DNA of 46,260 nt from Chitinophagaceae bacterium. Lineage in GTDB: Bacteria > Bacteroidota > Bacteroidia > Chitinophagales > Chitinophagaceae. A program made the translations under genes and the position numbers. The stretch lies in contig JAHEZD010000011.1 of assembly GCA_023251255.1 (NCBI GenBank), positions 1-46,260 of the forward strand, read 5' to 3'. The notes beneath the pieces are model-generated. The model worked only from the letters and a program-made list of their open reading frames with translations. It had not been told where the DNA came from and searched no databases. This document shows positions 26,059 to 32,962 of this stretch, in pieces (positions within the stretch are counted from its first letter, which is position 1; every line of letters starts with the position of its first letter).

Positions 26059-26295
26059 TTAAGCAATTTTGCTTCTTGTCATTGCTTCTAGTTCGTCAAC
26101 ACGCTGCTGGAGTTTTTCGTTCTTCACTTCAAGCTTGAGTATCCTGGAGTGGCTCCGTGCTATTTCACTTTGGTATTCCTTGAACTTGTCCCTGCTCCTG
26201 ACCGAATAGAATATCTTCAAAACAAAAGCCATGAAAAACACCAACAAAGCGGCTCCGGCAAAGGGGTACATGGAATTGGCAAAAATAATTCCCAT
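26059..26295 (-). CDS. Small membrane protein with coiled-coil tail
   Basis: The ATG at 26295 gives 78 residues. A single transmembrane helix (AGAALLVFFMAFVLKIFY, about 13-30) is followed by a charged stretch and a heptad-patterned coiled coil (ILKLEVKNEKLQQRVDELEA). The overall plan resembles small bitopic proteins such as FtsB/FtsL-like or PspB-like proteins, but no specific motif supports any of them. A TTG start at 26310 would add five residues. Its neighbours are glyQS and the MazG-like gene on the same strand. Confidence 0.6.
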   Translation of the reverse strand: MGIIFANSMYPFAGAALLVFFMAFVLKIFYSVRSRDKFKEYQSEIARSHSRILKLEVKNEKLQQRVDELEAMTRSKIA

Positions 26296-26360
26296 AAAAT
26301 AAGTTTTCAATTGGATAATGGCTCTGGCTTTGTTAAGTCATTGCACGCTTTAAAGAACGG

Positions 26361-26687
26361 CTATTGTAATTTTTTATTGTTGAGATGCCTGTCCGCATCC
26401 CTAAGGTTCTTCTTTTCGAAATTTTTCTGCAAAGCATCGGTAAGGTTCACGCCTGTTTGGTTGGCCAAACAGAGCAGCACCCAAAGCACATCGGCCATTT
26501 CATCACCTAAATCTTTGTTCTTATCAGATTCCTTGAAGGATTGTTCCCCGTATTTCCTCACCATCAACCTGGAAAGTTCCCCCACTTCTTCCATTAGGAT
26601 CCCAAGATTGGTGAGCTCGTTGAAATACCTGACACCAACTGTTTTAATCCATTGGTCCACATCCTGTTGTGCTTGTTCTATTGTCAT
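26361..26687 (-). CDS. MazG-like nucleotide pyrophosphohydrolase
   Basis: The 108-residue protein has the MazG all-alpha motif: ILMEEVGELSRLMVRKYG (EExxE metal ligands, about 30-34) and DLGDEMADVLWVLLCLAN (ExxD, about 64-67). Single-domain MazG proteins of this length hydrolyse (d)NTPs to monophosphates and pyrophosphate, often clearing non-canonical nucleotides. Specificity cannot be read from the sequence. It begins 3 bp after the dtd stop codon on the same strand, so the two are almost certainly co-transcribed as a small housekeeping operon. Confidence 0.88.
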   Translation of the reverse strand: MTIEQAQQDVDQWIKTVGVRYFNELTNLGILMEEVGELSRLMVRKYGEQSFKESDKNKDLGDEMADVLWVLLCLANQTGVNLTDALQKNFEKKNLRDADRHLNNKKLQ

Positions 26688-26690
26688 GGC

Positions 26691-27143
26691 TTATTCCTTG
26701 TTTTTGCTGTCGATAATAATGGTAACGGGTCCATCATTCAATGAGCGCACTTTCATGTCTGCGCCAAAAACACCCGTTTCTATCTTTCTTCCCAAATCTG
26801 CTTCCAGTTGGGCAATCATTTTCTCGTACAGCGGAATGGCAATATCCGGCTTACTTGCCTTCATATAGGATGGGCGGTTGCCTTTTTTGGTTGCAGCATG
26901 TAAAGTAAACTGGCTAATCAGCAAAATATTCCCATTCCGGTCCTTGACATTCCCATTCATGACACCATTTTCATCATTAAAAATCCGCAGGTTGGTTATC
27001 TTATTGCTGAGCCATTCAATATCTTCCCATGTATCTGCATCTTCAATGCCTACCAATACCAAAAGGCCTTCAGCAATTTGTCCAACCACACTTTCTTCCA
27101 CCGATACTGAAGCTTCACTTACACGTTGTATAACTACCCGCAT
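26691..27143 (-). CDS. dtd: D-aminoacyl-tRNA deacylase
   Basis: Dtd removes D-amino acids (and glycine) wrongly attached to tRNAs. The 150-residue protein starts MRVVIQRVSEASVSV and has both signature motifs: the SQFTLHA active-site segment (about 77-83) and the NDGPVTI cross-subunit motif (about 137-143) with the cis Gly-Pro. The length is standard. The MazG-like gene follows within 3 bp, and the HTH regulator gene lies 30 bp upstream on the same strand, so the three may form one transcript. Confidence 0.95.
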   Translation of the reverse strand: MRVVIQRVSEASVSVEESVVGQIAEGLLVLVGIEDADTWEDIEWLSNKITNLRIFNDENGVMNGNVKDRNGNILLISQFTLHAATKKGNRPSYMKASKPDIAIPLYEKMIAQLEADLGRKIETGVFGADMKVRSLNDGPVTIIIDSKNKE

Positions 27144-27173
27144 GTTTTATTTGTTTATCAGTGCAAGAAATAC

Positions 27174-27692
27174 CTATTGGCCAATTTCATTGTTCAGGAA
27201 ATCCAACTTCGCTTGTAATAAGTGTATTTCCGTCTGAACTTGCCATTGGATAGCCGGCCTGTTATGCTTGAATACTTCGGCATTTTCCAATTCCACAACG
27301 TTCAAAAAGCTGCGGCCCTCAGTTTGACCAACGGATTTCAATTGGTCCATTTTCTCCAGAACACTCAGGCTGCGCTGGTATTCAGCTTGCATGTTGGCTA
27401 ACTTTTTCCTTGCATTTTGCAAATTGAGCTTAGTAGATACCAACTGGCTTTCGATAACTTCTTTCCTTTCTTCTTCCTGCTGCGCCAGTAAGGATGCTAT
27501 CTTTTTATGTGCATTGGCCGATGGCGGTTTAATGGACAATATTTTATGGAATTCCAGCATCAGCATATTCTTTGGCCCTACTGATAAGCGCTCCCCCTTT
27601 TCCACCATTGAAACCTGGCTTCTGGAAATGCAAAGATAATCGGCCAGAAACTGCTGATTTATACCAAAGATTTTGCGGACCGCTTTAATCAT
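27174..27692 (-). CDS. HTH (XRE-like) regulator with long coiled-coil domain
   Basis: From the ATG at 27692 the protein has 172 residues. Residues 3-40 form a helix-turn-helix of the Cro/XRE kind (FGINQQFLADYLCISRSQVSMVEKG, split as helix 2 FLADYL and recognition helix SRSQVSMVE). Residues about 60-130 are strongly helical and charged, compatible with a dimeric coiled coil. The frame is open 32 codons further upstream (to 27788), but that part overlaps a cluster of inverted and direct repeats and lacks conserved character. The repeats are good candidates for its own operators. Target genes may include the downstream dtd-mazG pair. Confidence 0.75.
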   Translation of the reverse strand: MIKAVRKIFGINQQFLADYLCISRSQVSMVEKGERLSVGPKNMLMLEFHKILSIKPPSANAHKKIASLLAQQEEERKEVIESQLVSTKLNLQNARKKLANMQAEYQRSLSVLEKMDQLKSVGQTEGRSFLNVVELENAEVFKHNRPAIQWQVQTEIHLLQAKLDFLNNEIGQ

Positions 27693-27722
27693 AGTTACTA
27701 TTTTAAATTTTAATGGTGGCAA

Positions 27723-27809
27723 TTTTCTTGTGTCATTCGTTTTGCCACAAAACACTTGACACAAAAATAGTGTGGCAAATACCATCAACTTAAAAAAATG
27801 TCACAAAAA
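27723..27809. promoter_or_regulatory. Cluster of five TTGTGNCA half-sites (putative operator region)
   Basis: Half-sites on the plus strand: CTTGTGTCA (27728-27734 core), TGCCACAAAA (27743-27752), TGACACAAAAA (27757-27767), TGTGGCA (27771-27777) and TGTCACAAAAA (27799-27809). TTTGCCACA and TGTGGCAAA form a 9-bp inverted repeat spanning 27741-27779. The cluster lies between the divergent HTH gene and arfB. Confidence 0.5.
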
Positions 27810-27866
27810 TTCTTTTTCACCAAGGGTATGTATAAAGGCAGATGAAATTGATTGTACTTTCACCTC

Positions 27867-28274
27867 ATGAAATTGGATCTCACGCCAGAAATAGTTTTCA
27901 AAACTGCACGTAGTGGTGGCAGTGGTGGGCAGAATGTAAACAAGGTGGAAACCATGGTGGAAGGCCGTTGGGATATAGCTGCTTCCAATATTGCAACGGA
28001 GGAACAGAAACAAACCATTGCCCAAAAATTGACCAATAAAATTACTGGCGAAGGCTTACTGCTGGTAAAATCACAGGAAGCCAGGACACAATTGGCCAAC
28101 AAGGAACTGGTAATTAAAAAACTGAATGAACTGGTAAACCTATCGCTCGTCAAAAAGAAAAGTAGGATTGCTACCAAAATACCCAAAGCGGTAATTGAAA
28201 AGAGGATTGAGGGCAAGAAAAGAAAGGCCGTTCACAAGGAAGGCAGGAAAAGGGTGAAGCCTGATTTTGACTGA
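27867..28274 (+). CDS. arfB: Alternative ribosome-rescue factor ArfB (GGQ peptidyl-tRNA hydrolase)
   Basis: ArfB rescues stalled ribosomes lacking a stop codon by hydrolysing peptidyl-tRNA with its GGQ loop. The 135-residue protein has RSGGSGGQNVNKVET (GGQ at 20-22), KSQEARTQLANKELVIKKL, and a very basic C-terminal tail (IEKRIEGKKRKAVHKEGRKRVKP) that in the known protein inserts into the empty mRNA channel (given here only in outline). The ATG at 27867 is preferred to a TTG at 27852. It has no stop-codon-recognition domain, so it is not RF1 or RF2. It is divergent from the HTH regulator gene. Confidence 0.9.
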   Translation: MKLDLTPEIVFKTARSGGSGGQNVNKVETMVEGRWDIAASNIATEEQKQTIAQKLTNKITGEGLLLVKSQEARTQLANKELVIKKLNELVNLSLVKKKSRIATKIPKAVIEKRIEGKKRKAVHKEGRKRVKPDFD

Positions 28275-28301
28275 TCTCAATACCTACTTTGAATCTTTTC
28301 T

Positions 28302-28318
28302 TTGCATTAACAATGCAA
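28302..28318. promoter_or_regulatory. 17-bp palindrome upstream of mbnP-like gene
   Basis: TTGCATT and AATGCAA flank AAC, 26-42 nt before the mbnP-like ATG. The position suits an operator, but palindromes of this size also arise by chance in AT-rich DNA. Confidence 0.3.
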
Positions 28319-28344
28319 CCGCATTCTAACATATAATTTGCAAT

Positions 28345-29094
28345 ATGCTACCCCGTTCAAAAAGGTTTTCCATTGTTCTTCTGGTTATTGTAATAATGAC
28401 GGTCACTGCTGCTTGGAAAAACAGGGAAGGCCAATCGAGCAGCTTGGCTGTAACCTTCCACCATAAAGTGGGGGGAAAGGACTTGGTACTTTTTGACGAA
28501 ACCTATACCAATGCTTTCAATGAACCTTTCAGCATAAACAAATTCCGCTATTATATTTCCAATGTGGAATTTGTTGACAAGGATGGCAAGAAGAAAATCT
28601 TGAAAGATTTCTATCATTTGGTGGACGAAGCAGATAGTGCCTCCAAAAGAATCATTTTCAATACATCCGGTTTGCAGCAGGTAGTCTCCATAGAATTCCT
28701 ATTGGGTGTTGATAGTATCAAGAATACCAGTGGCGTACAAACTGGTGACCTGGACCCCATGAAGGGCATGTTCTGGACATGGAACAGTGGCTATGTATAT
28801 GCAAAGCTGGAAGGGCAAAGTGATTCGTCACACGCACCCTTGAAATATTTCAATTTTGATGTGGGTGGCTACAAACCAAAAGAAAACGCAGTAAGGAAAA
28901 TAAAGCTCAACATCAATATTCAATCATTGCCCACAAGAGGAATTGTAATAGATGTGGACGTCAGCAAATGGTTCAATGCTGTTCATCCCATCCACATTAA
29001 TCAAACGCCCATTTGCCACCAGCCGGGTGACCTGGCCATGCAACTGGCAGATAATTATGCAACCATGTTTTCAATAGGGGAAGTAAAGCAATGA
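28345..29094 (+). CDS. MbnP-family protein
   Basis: The 249-residue protein has an N-terminal hydrophobic segment (VLLVIVIMTVTAAW) for export. The mature part fits the MbnP family: LAVTFHHKVGGKDLVL, FSINKFRYYISNVEFVD, LVDEAD, FLLGVDSIKNTSGVQTGDLDP and MKGMFWTWNSGYVYAKLEG (139-157). In studied MbnP a Trp is oxidised to kynurenine by the di-heme partner MbnH, creating a copper site; W144 and W146 are candidates. The ATGA overlap with the downstream di-heme gene (29091-29094) shows that the two work together. No methanobactin precursor is seen nearby. Confidence 0.85.
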   Translation: MLPRSKRFSIVLLVIVIMTVTAAWKNREGQSSSLAVTFHHKVGGKDLVLFDETYTNAFNEPFSINKFRYYISNVEFVDKDGKKKILKDFYHLVDEADSASKRIIFNTSGLQQVVSIEFLLGVDSIKNTSGVQTGDLDPMKGMFWTWNSGYVYAKLEGQSDSSHAPLKYFNFDVGGYKPKENAVRKIKLNINIQSLPTRGIVIDVDVSKWFNAVHPIHINQTPICHQPGDLAMQLADNYATMFSIGEVKQ

Positions 29095-30146
29095 AAGCCA
29101 TAAAGGCCATATCCTTACTACTTTGCTTAACCCTAATTGGTGCAGGCTTCATTGCTGTGAGCAAACCCAAGAAGTTGAAGTTTGTTGTGCCAAAAGGATG
29201 GCCAAAGCCTTTATATGATTTTAAAAGCAACCCACTTACGCAAGAAGGCTTTGAACTTGGACGGAAATTGTTTTATGATGAACGTTTGAGCAAGGACAGC
29301 ACCATCAGTTGTGCCAGTTGCCACCAACAGTTTGCTGCTTTCACCACTTACGACCATAACCTTAGCCATGGCTTCAATAATTCACTCACTACAAGGAACG
29401 CCCCTTCTCTCCAGAACCTTGCCTGGCAAGGGGACTTCATGGCCGATGGTGGCATTAACCATTTGGACCTGCAGCCATTAGCACCAATGACAGCACCAAA
29501 TGAAATGGGGGAATCCATTGAAAGCATCATCATTAAACTGAAGCGGGACAGTAGCTATAGAACAATGTTCAAAGCTGCTTTTGGTGATGGAACCATCAAC
29601 ACCCAACGCATCACAAAGGCCCTTAGCCAGTTCATGTTAATGCTGGTAAGCAGCAACAGCAAATATGACAAGGTAATGCGCGGGGAGGACTCGTTCAATT
29701 TGCCGCAACGATTGGGCTATGAAATTTTCCAGAAGAAATGCAACAGTTGCCATACCGGGCCCATGTTCACGGATTACAGTTTCCGCAATAATGGCATCCC
29801 ATTGGACAAAGTGCTGAACGATTATGGCAGGATGAAAATTACCCACGATAAGAACGATTCCCTGAAATTCCGCGTGCCTTCCCTCAGGAATGTTGCAGTA
29901 ACTGCACCATATGGACATGATGGAAGATTTTTCAGCCTATCGAACGTGATGGAGCACTACAGGAACAAAATGACCGTTGGCCCAACAACGGATACCTTGT
30001 TCAAGAACAGATTGCCCCTGTCCAATTTCGAAATAGGTCAGTTAACCGCATTCCTGTACACATTAACGGATACATCCTTTTTAAATAATCCCCTGTTTGC
30101 ACCACTCGGCTACTACACCACGCCAAGCTTTATGCACAATCATTAG
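29091..30146 (+). CDS. Di-heme cytochrome c peroxidase-family protein (MbnH-like)
   Basis: The 351-residue exported protein has a signal segment (SLLLCLTLIGAGFIAVS) and two heme c sites, CASCH (74-78) and CNSCH (217-221). Other family features are LGRKLFYDERLSKDSTISC, RNAPSLQNLAW, MGESIESIIIKL and FRVPSLRNVAVTAPYGHDGRF (the Met/His axial-ligand region). It belongs to the CcpA/MauG-type di-heme family; MbnH members oxidise a Trp of their partner MbnP. The coupled mbnP-like gene upstream favours the MbnH role over ordinary H2O2 detoxification. It requires heme ligation machinery encoded elsewhere. Confidence 0.88.
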   Translation: MKAIKAISLLLCLTLIGAGFIAVSKPKKLKFVVPKGWPKPLYDFKSNPLTQEGFELGRKLFYDERLSKDSTISCASCHQQFAAFTTYDHNLSHGFNNSLTTRNAPSLQNLAWQGDFMADGGINHLDLQPLAPMTAPNEMGESIESIIIKLKRDSSYRTMFKAAFGDGTINTQRITKALSQFMLMLVSSNSKYDKVMRGEDSFNLPQRLGYEIFQKKCNSCHTGPMFTDYSFRNNGIPLDKVLNDYGRMKITHDKNDSLKFRVPSLRNVAVTAPYGHDGRFFSLSNVMEHYRNKMTVGPTTDTLFKNRLPLSNFEIGQLTAFLYTLTDTSFLNNPLFAPLGYYTTPSFMHNH

Positions 30147-30157
30147 GCACAGTTTCA

Positions 30158-30165
30158 TTACTTTG
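30158..30165 (+). promoter_or_regulatory. Putative -7 element before the flippase gene
   Basis: TTACTTTG, the variant also seen before the kinase operon, lies 94 nt before the flippase start. Confidence 0.35.
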
Positions 30166-30217
30166 CCGTTTGAACCAAGTAATTGGGCATTGAGGATTAG
30201 TATAGCCCCTTTACCCA

Positions 30218-30245
30218 AACTACAAATTACAAATCACAAATTTCC
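30218..30245. repeat. Short heptamer repeat upstream of flippase gene
   Basis: Four successive 7-mers read AACTACA, AATTACA, AATCACA, AATTTCC, ending 6 nt before the TTG start of the flippase gene. Confidence 0.55.
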
Positions 30246-30251
30246 CTTTCA

Positions 30252-31742
30252 TTGAGCGGTATAAAAAAATTGGCAGGTCAAACAATGTGGTATGGATTAA
30301 GTTCCATTGCTGCCCGTTTTATCAACTACCTGCTCACACCCTACCTTACTTATACACTGGCCAATAAGAGTGATTATGGCAGGATGGGCGTTATTTACTC
30401 AGCCATCCCGCTGCTCAACGTACTGTTCACTTATGGTTTTGAAACAGCCTATTTCCGATTTTCGTCCAAGGAAGAAAACAAAAAAACCATTTATAGTACA
30501 GCATCTTTATCATTGCTCATATCCACTGTTTTTTTTACGTTGATCCTTTGGATGAACCAAACTGCTTTGTCTAAAGCAACTGGTCTAGCCGACGTTCCCC
30601 AAATTTTGCAGGTAAGCATTTTCATCATTGCATTTGACACACTGACAAGGATTCCATTTGCAAGGCTGCGGCAGGAAGGGCGGCCAAAAATGTTTGCCTT
30701 TGTAAACATCAGTAATATACTGGTGAATATTTTCTTTACCTGGTTTTTCATTGGTTACTGCCCCAAACATGCAACGGGATGGGTAAGCAGTTTTTATAAC
30801 CCCAACACAAATGCCATTGTGTATGTAGTGATTGCAAACCTTATCGCATCTATTTTCACGCTATTGCTTTTATCAAAAGAAATCTTGGCAATTAAACTCC
30901 AGTTTGATACTAGACTGTGGAAAGAAATGATGGTGTATTCCCTACCATTAATTATTGCAGGAATGGGTGGCATGATCAACGAAACGTTTGACAGGTTGAT
31001 GCTGCAATGGTGGCTGCCGGGCAATGAAGAATACCGGTTGTCGCAAGTGGGCGTTTACAATGCCTGTTACAAACTGTCCATTTTAATTACCCTGTTCATA
31101 CAGGCCTTCCGCATGGGTGCGGAGCCTTTCTTTTTCAAGCAGGCAGAAAGTGAGAACCCGCAACGTGTCTATGCCAGGGTGATGAAATTTTTTGTGCTCA
31201 CCATTTCGGTGATGTTCCTAGTGGTTACTTTATATATGCCCATCTGGAAACGCTTCATTTCCGATAAGTATTGGGAAGGGCTGGCCGTAGTGCCCATTCT
31301 GCTATTGGCCAATATGTTTCTCGGTATTTATTACAACCTCAGTGTCTGGTACAAATTGGGTCACAAAACCATGGCCGGAGCATGGATAACTTTAGCTGGC
31401 GCAGCCATCACTATTCTCATCAATTATTTTTTCATTCCTAGGTTCAGTTACATGGCCTGTGCATGGGCCACTTTTTTCTGCTACGGCAGCATGATGGTGT
31501 TCAGTTTCATGTGGGGGCAGAAGGAATACCGCATTCCCTACGCTTGGCGTAAGCTGGTAGCCTATATGGTCATTGTGGTAATGCTTTTCTTCATTCACAA
31601 AGGCATTGTTTATTTCTATTCCCCATCATGGTTCAGCCTCGTCACGGGCAGTTTGCTGCTGGCAGTTTTTATCTGGTTCATTTTATTGGTGGAGAAGAAG
31701 GAATTCCAAAAATTGCCGGTGGTGGGGAAATATATTAGGTAA
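30252..31742 (+). CDS. Polysaccharide flippase (Wzx/MATE-like, polysaccharide biosynthesis protein)
   Basis: The 496-residue integral membrane protein has about 12-14 hydrophobic helices. Its N-terminus, MSGIKKLAGQTMWYGLSSIA followed by an ARFINYLLTPYLT segment, is a familiar start for Bacteroidota oligosaccharide flippases. It should move lipid-linked sugar units across the inner membrane. The start is TTG at 30252, chosen because the family N-terminus begins there and no ATG is nearer than Met13. No glycosyltransferases flank it, so its substrate is unknown. A heptamer repeat lies immediately upstream. Confidence 0.85.
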   Translation: MSGIKKLAGQTMWYGLSSIAARFINYLLTPYLTYTLANKSDYGRMGVIYSAIPLLNVLFTYGFETAYFRFSSKEENKKTIYSTASLSLLISTVFFTLILWMNQTALSKATGLADVPQILQVSIFIIAFDTLTRIPFARLRQEGRPKMFAFVNISNILVNIFFTWFFIGYCPKHATGWVSSFYNPNTNAIVYVVIANLIASIFTLLLLSKEILAIKLQFDTRLWKEMMVYSLPLIIAGMGGMINETFDRLMLQWWLPGNEEYRLSQVGVYNACYKLSILITLFIQAFRMGAEPFFFKQAESENPQRVYARVMKFFVLTISVMFLVVTLYMPIWKRFISDKYWEGLAVVPILLLANMFLGIYYNLSVWYKLGHKTMAGAWITLAGAAITILINYFFIPRFSYMACAWATFFCYGSMMVFSFMWGQKEYRIPYAWRKLVAYMVIVVMLFFIHKGIVYFYSPSWFSLVTGSLLLAVFIWFILLVEKKEFQKLPVVGKYIR

Positions 31743-31832
31743 GTTTTGGGAGACAAGCAGTAGTTTTTCATAGCATCAATACTGGCGTGGCACCATTCAT
31801 CGTTCACAACGCTATTAGAATTTTATCGGAGA

Positions 31833-31866
31833 ATAAAACCAATCCATAAAACTTCACTGGTTTTAT
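31833..31866. promoter_or_regulatory. Palindrome upstream of UPF0175/DUF3368 operon
   Basis: ATAAAACCA (31833-31841) and TGGTTTTAT (31858-31866) are perfect 9-bp inverted arms. A TAAATTTG -7-like motif (31868-31875) follows directly and the ATG is at 31880, an arrangement suited to autorepression. Confidence 0.45.
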
Positions 31867-31879
31867 GTAAATTTGGTAA

Positions 31880-32122
31880 ATGAAAACGCTAACGCTGAAC
31901 ATACCTGAAACCGTTGACATAGACGAAAAGGAAGCGAGGCTTTTACTTGCATCCAAGCTTTATGAAAAAGGCTCTTTGTCCCTTGGCCAAGCCGCTGATT
32001 TAGCAGGTTATTCAAAAAGGATTTTTATGGAACTATTGGGCAATTATGAAGTATCCATCTTCAATTATTCCGAAAAGGAATTAGAAACCGAAATTGCAAA
32101 TGCCCAAAGCTATCATTTCTGA
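31880..32122 (+). CDS. UPF0175-family putative antitoxin
   Basis: The 80-residue protein matches the UPF0175 pattern: an N-terminal strand (TLTLNIPETV), a helix with EARLLLASKLYEKGSLSLGQAADLAGYSKRIFMELL, which looks like a small DNA-binding helix-turn-helix, and a short acidic tail. UPF0175 proteins typically precede DUF3368 genes and act as the antitoxin. Here the toxin ATG lies 23 bp inside this gene, so translation is coupled. A palindrome over the presumed promoter suggests autoregulation. Confidence 0.8.
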   Translation: MKTLTLNIPETVDIDEKEARLLLASKLYEKGSLSLGQAADLAGYSKRIFMELLGNYEVSIFNYSEKELETEIANAQSYHF

Positions 32123-32555
32123 TACCAGTTGCCTCATCTTGTTGGAAAAGATTGGTGAACTTGATTTGCTCCATAAATTATTTGGTACAGTTACAACAAC
32201 TTCTAAAGTTGAAGAAGAATTTGGTTCACCACTTCCTATATGGTTCAATATTGAAAATGCAAAAGACAAAAATTATCAATTAATAATCGAAGCTTCAGTC
32301 GATGAAGGAGAGGCCAGTGCTATAGCATTGGCTATAGAATTGCACGATTGTTTATTAATAATAGATGACCTTAAAGGAAGGAAACTTGCACAACAGCTTG
32401 GCATTGCTATTATAGGAACAATCGGCATTATTGTAGATGCAAAACTTGCAGGTATCATCCCTTCTATAAAGCCAATACTTGCAAAAATTAAGCAGACAAA
32501 TTTCAGGATATCCGAAAGCCTTGAATTGTTGATTTTAAAAAAGGCAGAAGAATAA
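32100..32555 (+). CDS. DUF3368 PIN-like putative toxin nuclease
   Basis: The 151-residue protein begins MPKAIISDTSCLILLEKIGEL, the DUF3368 N-terminus with the first PIN-type Asp. VDEGEASAIALAIEL supplies the second acidic site and LLIIDDLKGRKLAQQLGI the third (DD). DUF3368 proteins resemble PIN-domain RNases and pair with UPF0175 antitoxins. The ATG at 32100 is preferred to a TTG at 32094. RNase activity is inferred from the fold family. The target RNA is unknown. Confidence 0.83.
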   Translation: MPKAIISDTSCLILLEKIGELDLLHKLFGTVTTTSKVEEEFGSPLPIWFNIENAKDKNYQLIIEASVDEGEASAIALAIELHDCLLIIDDLKGRKLAQQLGIAIIGTIGIIVDAKLAGIIPSIKPILAKIKQTNFRISESLELLILKKAEE

Positions 32556-32734
32556 ATTACAAACTTTCGAATCCATATTTTTCCAACCCCATTCTTCGCT
32601 TGAAAGGCGTGCTTCGTCTATGCTCAGGATAAACTTGGCAAGGTTACTTAATCCCCATCCGATAGTTAGGTACAAAAATCCATTTCCATCTTTCCAATCC
32701 ATGTTATCCGTGCTGGCCAGTCGGCAAAGGCTGG

Positions 32735-32776
32735 TTCCCAAATTCCAATCCCAAATTCCTTTTTTACAATTTCCAA
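32735..32776. repeat. Weak heptamer-periodic tract upstream of tRNA-Leu
   Basis: Consecutive 7-mers read TTCCCAA, ATTCCAA, TCCCAAA, TTCCTTT, TTTACAA, TTTCCAA. Periodicity is visible but loose. The rest of the 266-bp gap (32556-32821) shows no gene; it holds only this tract and the tRNA promoter. Confidence 0.35.
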
Positions 32777-32785
32777 TCATTCCCC

Positions 32786-32793
32786 TACTTTTG
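32786..32793 (+). promoter_or_regulatory. Putative -7 element for tRNA-Leu (and possibly tig)
   Basis: TACTTTTG is an exact TAnnTTTG match, 29 nt before the tRNA, in the same CCTACTTTTGCC context as the rplS promoter. Confidence 0.55.
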
Positions 32794-32821
32794 CCCTCCC
32801 TAAGTCAAAAAATGCAACCAA

Positions 32822-32903
32822 GCGGGTGTGGTGAAATTGGTAGACACGCTAGACTTAGGATCTAGTGCCGCGAGGCATGGGGGTTCGAGTCCCTCCACCC
32901 GCA
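32822..32903 (+). tRNA. tRNA-Leu (anticodon UAG)
   Basis: The acceptor stem GCGGGTG pairs with CACCCGC. The anticodon stem CTAGA/TCTAG encloses the loop CTTAGGA with anticodon TAG at 32856-32858, reading CUN leucine codons. A long variable arm (TGCCGCGAGGCA) and the T-loop GTTCGAGTCC are present, and the D-arm has TGGTAGACACG. Total length 82 nt, class II as expected for Leu. The 3' CCA is not encoded. Trigger factor follows 59 bp downstream and may be transcribed through the tRNA. Confidence 0.96.
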
Positions 32904-32962
32904 CACCTAATAACTCCCTCTCCATATGGAGGGGGAATTTTTTAAACAATAAATCGTGTGTT

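Noticed and set aside
27693-27788. N-terminal extension of the HTH regulator
   Set aside because: The extra 32 codons are made from the TTGTGNCA repeat region and show no protein-like conservation; the ATG at 27692 directly precedes the HTH.
32828-32962. N-terminal extension of trigger factor
   Set aside because: The extension is translated from the tRNA-Leu gene; the ATG at 32963 matches the family N-terminus.
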